Source of the DNA: Chitinophaga japonensis
GTDB lineage: Bacteria; Bacteroidota; Bacteroidia; Chitinophagales; Chitinophagaceae
Assembly (NCBI RefSeq): GCF_007830125.1
Contig: NZ_VLLG01000002.1
Location: forward strand, 1,558,550-1,622,549
DNA length: 64,000 nucleotides
Direction: 5' to 3'
Every line of letters begins with the position of its first letter. The stretch's first letter is position 1. A program made the translations under genes and the position numbers. Below the pieces are notes generated by a model that was not told where the DNA came from, did no database searches, and worked only from the letters and a program-made list of their open reading frames with translations. Positions 6,800 to 15,969 of this stretch are shown here, piece after piece.

Positions 6800-9616
6800 A
6801 TGCCAAAAGACTCATCTATCAAATCTGTCCTTATTATCGGTTCTGGTCCTATTATCATTGGTCAGGCTTGCGAATTTGACTATTCCGGCTCCCAGGCGGC
6901 CCGTTCATTGCGGGAAGAAGGGATCAGGGTGATACTGATCAACTCTAATCCGGCCACTATTATGACAGACCCTATGATGGCAGACAGGGTATACCTGCTG
7001 CCGCTGACGGTGGAAAGCATCGAGCAGATACTGGAAGAGAATCAGATAGATGCCGTGCTGCCTACTATGGGAGGGCAAACTGCCCTGAACCTGTGTAAAG
7101 AGGCCGACGAGCTGGGCGTCTGGGAAAAGTATAATGTGCGCCTGATAGGGGTGGACATTAAAGCCATTAATAAAGCGGAAGACCGCGAGCTGTTCCGCCA
7201 GTTCATGATAGAGCTGGGCATACAGGTAGCGCCCGCCAGGATCGCCAATTCCTACCTGGAAGGAAAGGAATTTGCCCAGGAAATAGGTTTCCCGCTGGTA
7301 ATACGCCCTTCCTTTACCCTGGGGGGGACCGGCGGCGGCTTTGTGCACAGCAAGGACGAGCTGGACGAAGCGCTGAACCGCGGCCTGCAGGCCTCTCCCA
7401 TACACGAAGTGCTGGTGGAAAAAGCCGTGCTGGGCTGGAAAGAATTCGAGCTGGAATTGCTGCGTGATGATAACGACAACGTGGTGATCATCTGTACCGT
7501 GGAGAACCTGGACCCGATGGGCGTGCATACCGGCGACTCCATTACCGTGGCGCCGGCCATGACGCTGAGCGATACGGCCTACCAGGATATGCGCAACAAA
7601 GCCATGATGATGATGCGTAACCTGGGCAACTTTGCCGGCGGCTGTAACGTGCAGTTTGCGCTGAACCCGGAGAACGAGGAGCTGATCGCTATCGAAATAA
7701 ACCCCCGTGTAAGCCGTTCTTCGGCCCTGGCTTCCAAAGCCACGGGGTATCCCATTGCCAAGGTGGCCGCCAAGCTGGCTATCGGCTATACGCTGGACGA
7801 GCTGAGCAACCAGATCACCGGCACCACCTCCGCCTGCTTTGAGCCGGCGCTGGACTACGTGATCGTAAAGGTGCCCCGCTGGAACTTCGACAAGTTCAAG
7901 GGTGCAGACGAAACCCTGGGCCTGCAGATGAAATCCGTGGGCGAAGTAATGGCCATTGGCCGTACTTTCCCCGAAGCCATCCAGAAAGCCTGCCAGAGCC
8001 TGGAGAACGATGCTGTGGGCCTGGGCTACTACGGCAAGTCGCTCATGAAAAGCGAGCAATTGCTGGAAAGACTGAAGACTCCTAAATGGGACCGCATCTT
8101 CCGCATCAAGGACGCGCTGATGGAAGGCGTGTCTGTAAAGACCATCCAGCAGCTTACGAATATTGACCGCTGGTTCCTGTACCAGATCAATGATATTGTG
8201 AACCTCGAAAAGCAGTTGCAGGAGCATGACCTGGAATCCGTGCCGGCCACCCTGCTGCGGGAAGCCAAGCAAATGGGCTTTTCCGACAAGCAACTGTGCT
8301 ACCTGTTCGGCAACTGCGAGGAAGAGGACGTATATGAAAAGCGCAAGTCACTGAACATTGTGCGCACCTACAAAATGGTGGACACCTGCAGCGCGGAGTT
8401 TGAAGCGAAAACACCGTACTTCTACTCCACTTTTGATACGCAGAACGAGAGCATCCCTTCCGACCGGAAGAAAGTGATCGTGCTGGGCTCCGGTCCTAAC
8501 CGCATCGGGCAGGGGATTGAATTTGACTACTGCTGTACGCACGGCCTGCAGGCCATCCAGGAATGCGGTTACGACGCTATCATGGTGAACTGTAACCCGG
8601 AAACCGTGTCCACAGATTTTGACATGGCCAACAAGCTGTACTTCGAGCCGGTGTTCTGGGAGCACCTCTGGGAGATCATAGAGCTGGAGAAGCCGGAGGG
8701 CGTAATTGTGCAGTTGGGCGGGCAAACAGCGCTGAAGCTGGCCAAGCGCCTGCAGGAAAAAGGCATCCGCATCATCGGTACTTCGTTTGACAATATGGAC
8801 ATTGCGGAAGACCGCGGCCGCTTCTCCGACCTGCTGAAAGACCTGGGTATTCCTTATCCTAACTACGGCACCGCCTATACGACAGATGAGGCGCTGGATG
8901 TAGCCAAGGAAGTAGGCTACCCGGTGCTGGTGCGCCCCAGCTATGTACTGGGCGGACAGCGCATGCGTATCGTGATCAATGAAGAGGAGCTGGAAAAAGC
9001 CGTGATCAGCCTGCTGAAGCACCTGCCGGGCAACAAGATACTGATAGACCACTTCCTGGACCGCTGCCAGGAGGCCGAGATAGACGCTATTTTTGACGGC
9101 GAGGAGTTTCACGTGATGGGCGTAATGGAGCACATTGAGCCTGCCGGTATTCACAGCGGCGACAGTAACGCCGTGCTGCCGGCCTTTAACCTCACTCCCC
9201 TGGAAGTGACCACCATGGAATATTACGCGGAGAAAATAGCCCGTGCGCTGGATATCCGCGGACTGATAAACATCCAGTTTGCCGTGAAGGGCGGAAAGGT
9301 ATACGTAATAGAGGCCAACCCCCGCGCTTCCCGCACCACGCCTTTCATTGCCAAGGCTTACCAGGTGCCTTACCTGAACATTGCCACCAAGGTAATGCTG
9401 GGCGCCAACAAGCTGAAGGACTTTACCATGGAGAAGAAGCTGGACGGCTTTGCCATTAAGGAGCCGGTGTTCTCCTTCAACAAGTTCCCGGGCGTGAACA
9501 AGGAGCTGGGACCTGAAATGAAGTCAACGGGAGAGGCTATACGCTTTATCAGGGACCTGAGGGATCCTTACTTCCGGCAACTGTACAAAGAGAAGAGCAT
9601 GTACCTGAGTAAGTAG
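6800..9616 (+). CDS. carB: Carbamoyl-phosphate synthase large subunit, without the allosteric domain
   Basis: 938 residues. It makes carbamoyl phosphate from bicarbonate, ATP and ammonia for pyrimidine and arginine synthesis, working with a small subunit not in this window. The two homologous ATP-grasp halves are clear: the first begins [20 protein letters not shown] near residue 10, the second [19 protein letters not shown] near residue 555. Both carry metal-binding blocks ([38 protein letters not shown]). The protein stops after the second ATP-grasp half. The C-terminal MGS-like regulatory domain of E. coli CarB (1073 residues) is missing, so UMP or ornithine control at that site should be absent. 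Two hairpin terminators follow. Confidence 0.95.
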   Translation: MPKDSSIKSVLIIGSGPIIIGQACEFDYSGSQAARSLREEGIRVILINSNPATIMTDPMMADRVYLLPLTVESIEQILEENQIDAVLPTMGGQTALNLCKEADELGVWEKYNVRLIGVDIKAINKAEDRELFRQFMIELGIQVAPARIANSYLEGKEFAQEIGFPLVIRPSFTLGGTGGGFVHSKDELDEALNRGLQASPIHEVLVEKAVLGWKEFELELLRDDNDNVVIICTVENLDPMGVHTGDSITVAPAMTLSDTAYQDMRNKAMMMMRNLGNFAGGCNVQFALNPENEELIAIEINPRVSRSSALASKATGYPIAKVAAKLAIGYTLDELSNQITGTTSACFEPALDYVIVKVPRWNFDKFKGADETLGLQMKSVGEVMAIGRTFPEAIQKACQSLENDAVGLGYYGKSLMKSEQLLERLKTPKWDRIFRIKDALMEGVSVKTIQQLTNIDRWFLYQINDIVNLEKQLQEHDLESVPATLLREAKQMGFSDKQLCYLFGNCEEEDVYEKRKSLNIVRTYKMVDTCSAEFEAKTPYFYSTFDTQNESIPSDRKKVIVLGSGPNRIGQGIEFDYCCTHGLQAIQECGYDAIMVNCNPETVSTDFDMANKLYFEPVFWEHLWEIIELEKPEGVIVQLGGQTALKLAKRLQEKGIRIIGTSFDNMDIAEDRGRFSDLLKDLGIPYPNYGTAYTTDEALDVAKEVGYPVLVRPSYVLGGQRMRIVINEEELEKAVISLLKHLPGNKILIDHFLDRCQEAEIDAIFDGEEFHVMGVMEHIEPAGIHSGDSNAVLPAFNLTPLEVTTMEYYAEKIARALDIRGLINIQFAVKGGKVYVIEANPRASRTTPFIAKAYQVPYLNIATKVMLGANKLKDFTMEKKLDGFAIKEPVFSFNKFPGVNKELGPEMKSTGEAIRFIRDLRDPYFRQLYKEKSMYLSK

Positions 9617-9656
9617 GAAGTACGAGGTCAGAAATAGGCAGTAAGAAAAGTAAAAA

Positions 9657-9710
9657 TAAAAAAGCTGAAAGCAGGTGAGCCATCCGCTCCGGTTGCTTTC
9701 AGCTTTTTTT
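9657..9710 (+). terminator. Terminator of carB
   Basis: AAAAGCTGAAAGCA pairs with TGCTTTCAGCTTTT around a loop of about 20 nt, followed by a run of T residues. This is a canonical Rho-independent terminator. Confidence 0.85.
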
Positions 9711-9737
9711 GCTTAATGCATTTAGCATAAAAAAATC

Positions 9738-9770
9738 AGAGCCTGATAAAAATCAGGCTCTTTCTTTTCC
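9738..9770 (+). terminator. Second terminator after carB
   Basis: AGAGCCTGAT (9738-9747) and ATCAGGCTCT (9752-9761) form a perfect 10-bp stem with an AAAA loop, followed by TTCTTTTCC. It backs up the preceding terminator 28 bp away. Confidence 0.8.
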
Positions 9771-10072
9771 CTCAAAATAACCATTAAAGACACGACTATT
9801 TACAATAAAATAGCGTGACCGGTAATGCAGTTTACTATAAATATTATAATTTAAAAAGATGTTAACTAATCAATAACAGATTCAAAAAAATTAAAATTGA
9901 AATTAATTGCTTATTATTCATATATAAATAGTAATATTTTTAATATGTTAACGCCCGTTTTCGGAATTTCCCTGGATCGCCCCTTTTTGCACCGTTAACA
10001 CATGATAAACATTTTTTAAGTAAGCGGGCCCTAAATTCGCATTCCAAACCATTAAATAACCCTGGTAACCCA
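9771..10072. other. A+T-rich spacer before the comEC-like gene
   Basis: About 300 bp without a supportable gene. It is dominated by AT-rich words up to about 9950. No exact TAnnTTTG is seen; TAAATTCG at about 10032 is the closest -7 candidate for the downstream gene. Confidence 0.5.
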
Positions 10073-12136
10073 TTGAGAGCTACACCTTTTATCCGTTTAT
10101 TCATCCCGCTGGCAATTGGCATTGGCGTACAGGTACGATGGGCTATTTCCTGGCACTGGTCGGCAGTAGTGCTGCTGGTAGCACTGGCAGGAATAATGGT
10201 GTCGGCCTTTCTGCCAGTGGGGATGCAGTATGCGCTTAACCGGCTGCGTGGTATACTTATCTACTGCCTGTTGCTGGGAGGCGGCGGGCTGCTGGTAAGT
10301 GTAAAGGATATCCGCCACCACCCAGCTTATGCTGGGAAGGCCCTGCAAGGTGAGGACTCCTTACTGGTGCGGCTGCAGGAGCCCCTCCAGGAAAGGCCGC
10401 GTAGCTGGAAGTCCATTGCCACCATAGAGGCTTTGCTAAGGAATGGTAAGCGCCTGCCGGTGAAAGGCCGTACCCTGTTATATTTCCAGAAAGACAGCAC
10501 GGCGGCGGCCCTGCAATGCGGGGAGGCGCTACTGCTTTGCGCCACCCTGCGCCCGGTGGGTAACACCGGCAATCCCGGCGCCTTTGACTACCGGCAGTAT
10601 TGCGCCCGCAGGCAGATATTCCACCAGGCCTATGTGAGGTCCGGTCACTGGAAAAGATCAGGGGAGTGTAACGGCATGGTGGACCGTTGGCTGCTGCAGG
10701 CCAGGGCCTGGTGCGTGCATACCTTGCAGCAGTACGTGGGCGGGGGGCAGGCATCGGCACTGGCGGCGGCCCTGCTCATTGGCTACCGCTATGACCTGGA
10801 CAAGGACATGGTGCAGGCGTACACCAATGCCGGGGTAGTGCATATCATTGCCATTTCCGGCATGCACCTGGCGCTGATCTATGCCACCTTACTCTGGCTG
10901 CTGCAATGGTGGCCGGCGCACCGGTTTTCCAACATCATAAAGGCGGCCATTATCATCAGCCTGTTGTGGGCCTTTGCCTGCGTTACCGGCGCTGCCGCTT
11001 CCATATTGCGCGCCGCCGTAATGTTTACCGCCATCGCCATCGGGCAACTGGTGCTGAACCGGTACACCAGCACTTACAACACCCTGGCCGCATCGGCCTT
11101 CCTGCTGCTATGCTATGATCCCTGGCTGCTGCTGGACGCCGGTTTCCAGCTTTCCTACCTGGCCGTGCTGGGCATCCTGCTATGTTACCGCCCTTTGTAC
11201 GACCTGTGGGTGATCAGGAACAAATGGCTCAGCCGGTGCTGGGCCGCTATGGCCGTCACCCTGGCCGCCCAGGTATTTACACTGCCGGTGTGCCTGTATT
11301 ACTTTCACCAGTTTCCCAATCTCTTTCTGCCCGCCAACCTGCTCATTGTTACCCTGTCCACCATCATCCTGTATGGGCTGATCCTGTTGCTGCTGCTGTC
11401 GCCGTTGCCGGCGGCCGCGCATTATACGGGAGCCGCCGTTACCTGGCTGATTTCCTGTATGAACCGCCTGGTATTGTTCATTGAAAGCCTGCCCTATGCC
11501 GTAACGGAAAATATTCCCATGCCCGGGTATGCCACCGTTTGCGCCTACGTGATCATTGCCGCACTGATGGGGGCGTGGCTGGCCAGGTGGAAACGGGGCT
11601 GGCACCTGGCGTTGTATGCCGCCTTGCTATGGGCGGCGCTGTACGCCGTTGCCACGGTCCGTAACTGCAACCGGCGGCAACTGGTCATATACAACGTGCC
11701 CGGCTATACGGCAATGGATGTGGTGGCCGGCCGCCATTGCCGCTTTGCAGGAGATACCGCCCTGCTGCGCAATGCGGCCCTGCGCAAAAGATACCTGCAG
11801 CCCGCCCGCCTGCTGTACGGGGCAAAGGACGCTACCCTGCCTGCATTGCAGCAACAGGAAGGCTTCATCAGCATAGGCCGTAAAAGACTGGTGGTGGTAG
11901 ACAGCACCTGGAGAGCCTGCGCCCCTGTGAAAAAATTCTGCACGGATTATATTTTGTTGTCACATCATCCCCGGTTGAGTATCATGCAGTTAAAGGATAT
12001 GTTTGATTTTAAGATGATCATTTTTGACGCATCCAACCCGTTCTGGCAGGTACAACAATGGAAAAGTGAATGTAGCGTCCTAACTTTGCGCTGCTTTTCG
12101 GTCCCGGATCAGGGAGCCTATCTTATTAATTTCTAA
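10073..12136 (+). CDS. ComEC/Rec2-family DNA-uptake channel protein
   Basis: 687 residues, inner membrane. The start is TTG at 10073 because no ATG precedes the conserved FIRLFIPLAIGIGVQ. The N-terminus has membrane segments and a soluble DUF4131-type region (GNTGNPGAFDYRQYCARRQI). The central 'Competence' domain follows from about residue 240 (AAALLIGYRYDLDKDMVQAY, then AGVVHIIAISGMHLALIYA) with about eight membrane segments. The C-terminal 150 residues are soluble but lack the HxHxDH metallo-beta-lactamase signature. ComEC carries single-stranded DNA across the inner membrane during transformation. It is probably co-transcribed with purH 12 bp downstream; the pairing has no obvious functional meaning. 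Confidence 0.88.
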   Translation: MRATPFIRLFIPLAIGIGVQVRWAISWHWSAVVLLVALAGIMVSAFLPVGMQYALNRLRGILIYCLLLGGGGLLVSVKDIRHHPAYAGKALQGEDSLLVRLQEPLQERPRSWKSIATIEALLRNGKRLPVKGRTLLYFQKDSTAAALQCGEALLLCATLRPVGNTGNPGAFDYRQYCARRQIFHQAYVRSGHWKRSGECNGMVDRWLLQARAWCVHTLQQYVGGGQASALAAALLIGYRYDLDKDMVQAYTNAGVVHIIAISGMHLALIYATLLWLLQWWPAHRFSNIIKAAIIISLLWAFACVTGAAASILRAAVMFTAIAIGQLVLNRYTSTYNTLAASAFLLLCYDPWLLLDAGFQLSYLAVLGILLCYRPLYDLWVIRNKWLSRCWAAMAVTLAAQVFTLPVCLYYFHQFPNLFLPANLLIVTLSTIILYGLILLLLLSPLPAAAHYTGAAVTWLISCMNRLVLFIESLPYAVTENIPMPGYATVCAYVIIAALMGAWLARWKRGWHLALYAALLWAALYAVATVRNCNRRQLVIYNVPGYTAMDVVAGRHCRFAGDTALLRNAALRKRYLQPARLLYGAKDATLPALQQQEGFISIGRKRLVVVDSTWRACAPVKKFCTDYILLSHHPRLSIMQLKDMFDFKMIIFDASNPFWQVQQWKSECSVLTLRCFSVPDQGAYLINF

Positions 12137-12148
12137 TGTTTTCCATTC

Positions 12149-13663
12149 ATGCAAAAGCAAATTAAATCAGCATTGATCTCCGTTTTCTATAAAGATAACC
12201 TGGAGAACATTGTTAAGAAACTGGGTGAACAGGGTGTAACTATTTACTCAACCGGCGGTACGCAAAAGTTCATCGAGGAACAGGGCGTACATTGCGTGGC
12301 CGTAGAAGAACTCACTGCCTATCCTTCCATACTGGGCGGACGGGTAAAGACCCTGCACCCCAAAGTATTTGGCGGTATACTGGCCCGACGCGGCAATGAG
12401 CAGGACCTGGCGCAGTTGCAGGAATACGGCATCCCGGAAATAGACCTGGTGATAGTGGACCTGTATCCCTTCGAGGAAACCGTAAAAAGCACTACCGAGG
12501 AGCAGGCCATCATTGAAAAAATAGATATCGGCGGCGTATCGCTGATCCGCGCGGCCGGCAAGAACTATAAGGATGTAGTGATCGTAGCGTCCAAAGACCA
12601 GTATGCAGACCTGGAGAAAGTGCTGGTGGAAGGTAGTGGCGCCACTACGCTGGAAGATCGCCGCCGCTTTGCCGCCAAAGCATTTGAGGTGTGCGCCCAT
12701 TACGATGTGGCCATTGCGCAGTATTTCCTGCATAATGAGCCGCAGCAGTATTTCCAGGCTTCCCTGCCGCAGGGCCAGGTGATGCGCTACGGAGAGAACC
12801 CGCACCAGGACGGCCGCTTCTATGGCAATTTGCAGGAGCTGTTTGACAAGCTGCATGGCAAGGAGCTGTCCTACAACAACCTGGTGGATGTGGATGCGGC
12901 CTGCCAACTGGTGCAGGAGTTTACCGCCACTACCTTTGCCGTGATCAAGCATACCAACGTATGCGGCATTGCCAGCCGCCCCGCGCTGAAAGATGCCTGG
13001 GAAGCCGCCCTGGCAGGCGACAAGGAAAGCGCCTTTGGCGGCGTACTGGCTTGTAATGCGGTGGTAGACAAGGCCACTGCAGAAGCCATCAACGAAATAT
13101 TCTTCGAGATACTGATAGCCCCCGGCTTTGATGCAGACGCGCTGGCGGTGCTTACCACCAAAAAGAACCGCATCCTGCTGCAGCAGAAACAGCCCGTGAA
13201 GCAGCCTTATATGTATAAGAATGTGCTGAACGGCATCCTGTTGCAGGACAGCGACACCGGCAATTACAAGGACTGGACCGATGCCGGCGCAAGGCCCGCT
13301 TCCACCGCGGAAAAGGCGGACCTGGAGTTTGCCAACCTGGTATGCAAGCACCTGAAGTCAAATGCCATTGCGCTGGTGAAGGACAAGCAACTGATCGGCA
13401 AAGGCTGTGGGCAGACCTCCCGCGTGGATGCCCTGCGCCATGCCATCGAAAAAGCCCGCCAGTTTAATTTTGACCTGAGCGGCGCCTCCATGGCCTCCGA
13501 TGCTTTCTTCCCCTTTGACGACTGCGTGCGCATAGCGCATACGGCCGGCGTTACAGCGGTGATCCAGCCGGGCGGCTCCGTACGCGATAATGACTCCATT
13601 GAATTCTGCAAGCAGAATGACATGGTGATGATCATGACCGGCATGCGGCATTTCAGGCACTAA
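12149..13663 (+). CDS. purH: Bifunctional AICAR transformylase / IMP cyclohydrolase
   Basis: 504 residues, normal length. It catalyses the last two steps of purine synthesis, AICAR to FAICAR to IMP. The N-terminal MGS-like cyclohydrolase domain (residues 1-140) has ISVFYKDNLENIVKKL, YSTGGTQKFI and GGRVKTLHP. The transformylase domain contains MRYGENPHQDG and the Lys-His pair in VIKHTNVCGIA. It ends MVMIMTGMRHFRH as in the family. The stop codon lies 4 bp before a large inverted-array repeat element that may terminate the transcript. Confidence 0.97.
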   Translation: MQKQIKSALISVFYKDNLENIVKKLGEQGVTIYSTGGTQKFIEEQGVHCVAVEELTAYPSILGGRVKTLHPKVFGGILARRGNEQDLAQLQEYGIPEIDLVIVDLYPFEETVKSTTEEQAIIEKIDIGGVSLIRAAGKNYKDVVIVASKDQYADLEKVLVEGSGATTLEDRRRFAAKAFEVCAHYDVAIAQYFLHNEPQQYFQASLPQGQVMRYGENPHQDGRFYGNLQELFDKLHGKELSYNNLVDVDAACQLVQEFTATTFAVIKHTNVCGIASRPALKDAWEAALAGDKESAFGGVLACNAVVDKATAEAINEIFFEILIAPGFDADALAVLTTKKNRILLQQKQPVKQPYMYKNVLNGILLQDSDTGNYKDWTDAGARPASTAEKADLEFANLVCKHLKSNAIALVKDKQLIGKGCGQTSRVDALRHAIEKARQFNFDLSGASMASDAFFPFDDCVRIAHTAGVTAVIQPGGSVRDNDSIEFCKQNDMVMIMTGMRHFRH

Positions 13664-13667
13664 GTCT

Positions 13668-13828
13668 GAAATTCCAAATCAAGGGAATTTCCAAATCCCA
13701 AAATCCAAATTCCAAATGAAACAGGATATGCTTCAATAAAAAGCGACCTGCTTTTAATTTTGACATATTTCCCCTATTTGGAATTTGGATTTTGGGATTT
13801 GGAATTTCCATCGGGATTTGGAATTTTA
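13668..13828. repeat. Bow-tie element E1 (CCAAATTCC-type arms, 58-nt core)
   Basis: The left arm (13668-13717) is built of units such as TTCCAAATCCC and AAAATCCAAATTCC. The right arm (13776-13828) is its near-perfect reverse complement over about 50 bp. The core (13718-13775) matches the core of E4 (37704-37763) in reverse orientation over about 42 nt with only a few differences. The element starts 5 bp after the purH stop and ends just before the ECF sigma gene. Confidence 0.85.
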
Positions 13829-13834
13829 CATTTG
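13827..13834 (+). promoter_or_regulatory. -7 box (TACATTTG) at the edge of repeat E1
   Basis: An exact TAnnTTTG octamer at the outer end of the right arm. The arm supplies several TTTG words upstream that could act as -33 elements. Transcription from here starts near 13840, favouring the sigma-factor start at 13864. Confidence 0.4.
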
Positions 13835-13863
13835 AAAATATGGCTTTTCTACACCACAATACC

Positions 13864-14418
13864 ATGCAGGAAACTGCAGATGCAGACCTGATCCGGCAGT
13901 ACAAAGCTACCGGCAGGCTGGATTACCTGGCAGCGCTGTACCAGCGCTACATGAACCTGGTATATGGTGTATGCCTGCGCTATTTTGATGAGGAAGCCAG
14001 CAAGGACGCCGTGATGCAGGTATTCGAGGAGCTGGTCACCAAGCTGCAGCAGCACGAGGTGCATAATTTCAAAAGCTGGCTGCATGTGCTCACCCGCAAC
14101 CATTGCCTGATGAAGCTGCGCTCCATGAAGCAGCGGGAGGGGAGGCTGGTTTCCATCGAGGACCGGCCCCTTATGGAAAACGAGGAATTATTACATCATG
14201 ACAATGGATTTAGCCTGGAAGCGAATTTACAGGTAATGGAGAAATGCCTGGAAACCCTGCCGGAAGAACAGCAGAAGAGCGTACAGTTGTTTTACCTGCA
14301 GGAAAAAAGCTATCGGGAGGTGGCATCCCTTACAGGCTACGAAATGAAGAAAGTGAAGAGCTATATTCAGAACGGTAAGCGTAACCTGAAAATATGTATG
14401 GAGCAACAACATGCCTGA
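13864..14418 (+). CDS. ECF-type RNA polymerase sigma factor
   Basis: 184 residues from the ATG at 13864; ATG 13840 is an alternative, and longer readings run into the repeat element. Region 2 is visible at residues about 10-75 (LIRQYKATGRLDYLAALYQR, then DAVMQVFEELVTKL) and region 4 at about 125-175 (LPEEQQKSVQLFYLQEKSYR, then an HTH through GYEMKKVKSYIQNGKRNLK). It should redirect RNA polymerase to a small stress or envelope regulon. The last 8 bp overlap the next gene (ATGCCTGA), a strong sign of translational coupling to its probable anti-sigma partner. Confidence 0.9.
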   Translation: MQETADADLIRQYKATGRLDYLAALYQRYMNLVYGVCLRYFDEEASKDAVMQVFEELVTKLQQHEVHNFKSWLHVLTRNHCLMKLRSMKQREGRLVSIEDRPLMENEELLHHDNGFSLEANLQVMEKCLETLPEEQQKSVQLFYLQEKSYREVASLTGYEMKKVKSYIQNGKRNLKICMEQQHA

Positions 14419-15760
14419 CAAGCACGCAAATAACAAACCATCCGTAAGCGGGGAGCTGATACGGCAATACCTGGCCGGGGAGCTGGACGATAAGGCCATG
14501 CATGCCCTGGAAAGGCAGGCGCTGGACGATCCCTTCCTGGCGGAAGCGCTGGAAGGCTTCTCCGGCCATGCCCCGGACCAGTCCGCCCACCTGGCGGACC
14601 TGCAGCAGCGGCTGGAGCAACGGGTAGGCCGGAGCGGCCGGGCGCGGGTAAGGCTCCTGTACTATCGCTGGGCCGCTGCCGCCGCTATCCTGCTGATACT
14701 GGGCCTCAGCTTCTGGTGGATCAACCAGCAGCAGGTATCCCGCCGGCAGGATATGGCCAGGGTGGAAACCAGGGAAACCACCCCGGCTCCGTCCGCAGCC
14801 AAGCCGGCGGACAGCGCTGCCGGTACCCCTGTACCTGCTGTGCCGCCTGCCGGTCGTACCGCTGAAAAGCCAAAGGCGGAAACGGTGAAGGCGGTCACTG
14901 CCGCCCCGGCAGACGTACCGCCGCCTCACCCGGCGCCTGCCCTGCATGAAGCGGCTAAAGATGCAGCACCCGAAGCTGAAGCGCTGCTGGAAAATAAAAT
15001 AGCCGGTACGGAAACTCACCGGGAAGATGCTCCGGGCATTGCGGCAGCAGACACTTATAAAAGAAGCGCCCCGGCCGAAGTAGCGGCCAGCAGCGCTGCC
15101 CCCCGCCCGCAGGCCATGGTGGCGCCGCCGGCCCGCAAAATGAGGCAGGCGGCTTTTGTGGCTGCTCCCCGCAGGATAGTGGTGCTGGGTTCTTCCACCG
15201 CCGCCGGCATCGGCCCCCAAACACCGGACAGTGCCTGGGTGAACCTGCTCCGGGAATACCTCCAGGATAAAGATCCGCGCGCAATGGTGGTCAACCTGGC
15301 AGTGGGCTCGGCTAACTCCTACCGTATTCTGCCCCACGACGCGGATGTATCTCCCCGCCGCCCCCGGCCGGACCTGCAGCACAACATCACGAAAGCGCTC
15401 CTGCTGCAGCCGGATGCCATCATCATCAACATGCCTTCCAATGACATTATGGAGGGCTATTCCCTGCAGGAGTTCCAGCGGAACCTGGCTGCGGTGGTGC
15501 ACCGGGCGCAGCTCTTTAACGTGGCCTGCTATATCACCACTACCCAGCCCCGTAATATGAATGACGCGGAAAGGGAAAAACTGCAGGAAATGCGGGACTA
15601 CATTATCCGCACTTACCCCAACGCCTATATTGATTTCTGGGAAGGCTTCAGTACCCCGGACGGCCGCCTGCTACCACAGTATGACAGCGGGGACGGTGTG
15701 CACCTGAACGGGCGCGGGCACCGGTTGATGCTGGAAAGAGTGAAGGAGAGGATAGAATAA
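14411..15760 (+). CDS. Anti-sigma-like membrane protein fused to a periplasmic SGNH hydrolase
   Basis: 449 residues in three parts. Residues 1-80 are cytoplasmic, with the helical block LIRQYLAGELDDKAMHALER seen at the N-termini of Bacteroidota sigma-factor partner proteins. Residues 84-105 are a single membrane span (WAAAAAILLILGLSFWW). Residues 115-245 are an Ala/Pro-rich low-complexity linker. Residues 255-449 are an SGNH/GDSL hydrolase: block I GSSTAAG with Ser261 or Ser262, Gly in NLAVGSANSY, Asn344 in NMPSND, and Asp428-x2-His431 in DGVHLNGRGH. The hydrolase would face the periplasm, perhaps acting on acyl or acetyl esters of envelope polymers. The fusion with a sigma partner domain is unusual. 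Confidence 0.8.
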   Translation: MPDKHANNKPSVSGELIRQYLAGELDDKAMHALERQALDDPFLAEALEGFSGHAPDQSAHLADLQQRLEQRVGRSGRARVRLLYYRWAAAAAILLILGLSFWWINQQQVSRRQDMARVETRETTPAPSAAKPADSAAGTPVPAVPPAGRTAEKPKAETVKAVTAAPADVPPPHPAPALHEAAKDAAPEAEALLENKIAGTETHREDAPGIAAADTYKRSAPAEVAASSAAPRPQAMVAPPARKMRQAAFVAAPRRIVVLGSSTAAGIGPQTPDSAWVNLLREYLQDKDPRAMVVNLAVGSANSYRILPHDADVSPRRPRPDLQHNITKALLLQPDAIIINMPSNDIMEGYSLQEFQRNLAAVVHRAQLFNVACYITTTQPRNMNDAEREKLQEMRDYIIRTYPNAYIDFWEGFSTPDGRLLPQYDSGDGVHLNGRGHRLMLERVKERIE

Positions 15761-15761
15761 T

Positions 15762-15959
15762 TTACTTCGCTTTTATCGCTCTTATCAGTTGCCTGTTCCT
15801 GCGCTCGGCGCGGCTGTTGTTAAGGGACATTACCGCCCAGATAGCGGCAGGCAGCCAGCCAATGAGCGTGATCTGCAGTACCAGGCAGAGAATGCCGGAT
15901 AATATCTTTCCCCGCAGCAGGAAGGAAAGCCAGGGTAACAGGATGGCTATCAGGGTCAT
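15762..15959 (-). CDS. YqaE/Pmp3-type small membrane protein
   Basis: 65 residues from the internal ATG at 15959; the upstream extension to 16019 overlaps lutB and looks spurious. Two hydrophobic segments (MTLIAILLPWLSFLLRG and LVLQITLIGWLPAAIWAVM) are separated by a tight turn, with the GWLPAAIWA block matching the Pmp3/YqaE signature. A basic tail follows. Such proteolipids affect membrane potential and stress tolerance. The start lies 10 bp after the lutB stop, so it is probably the last gene of that unit. Confidence 0.6.
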   Translation of the reverse strand: MTLIAILLPWLSFLLRGKILSGILCLVLQITLIGWLPAAIWAVMSLNNSRAERRNRQLIRAIKAK

Positions 15960-15969
15960 ATTAAAAGTA

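Noticed and set aside
6905-8293. Long open frame (462 codons) antisense to carB
   Set aside because: It is a shadow of the carB coding frame: low-complexity His/Gln/Val/Gly composition, no domain, and carB is certain on the other strand. The same applies to long antisense frames over purH, nadB, the L,D-transpeptidase and rng.
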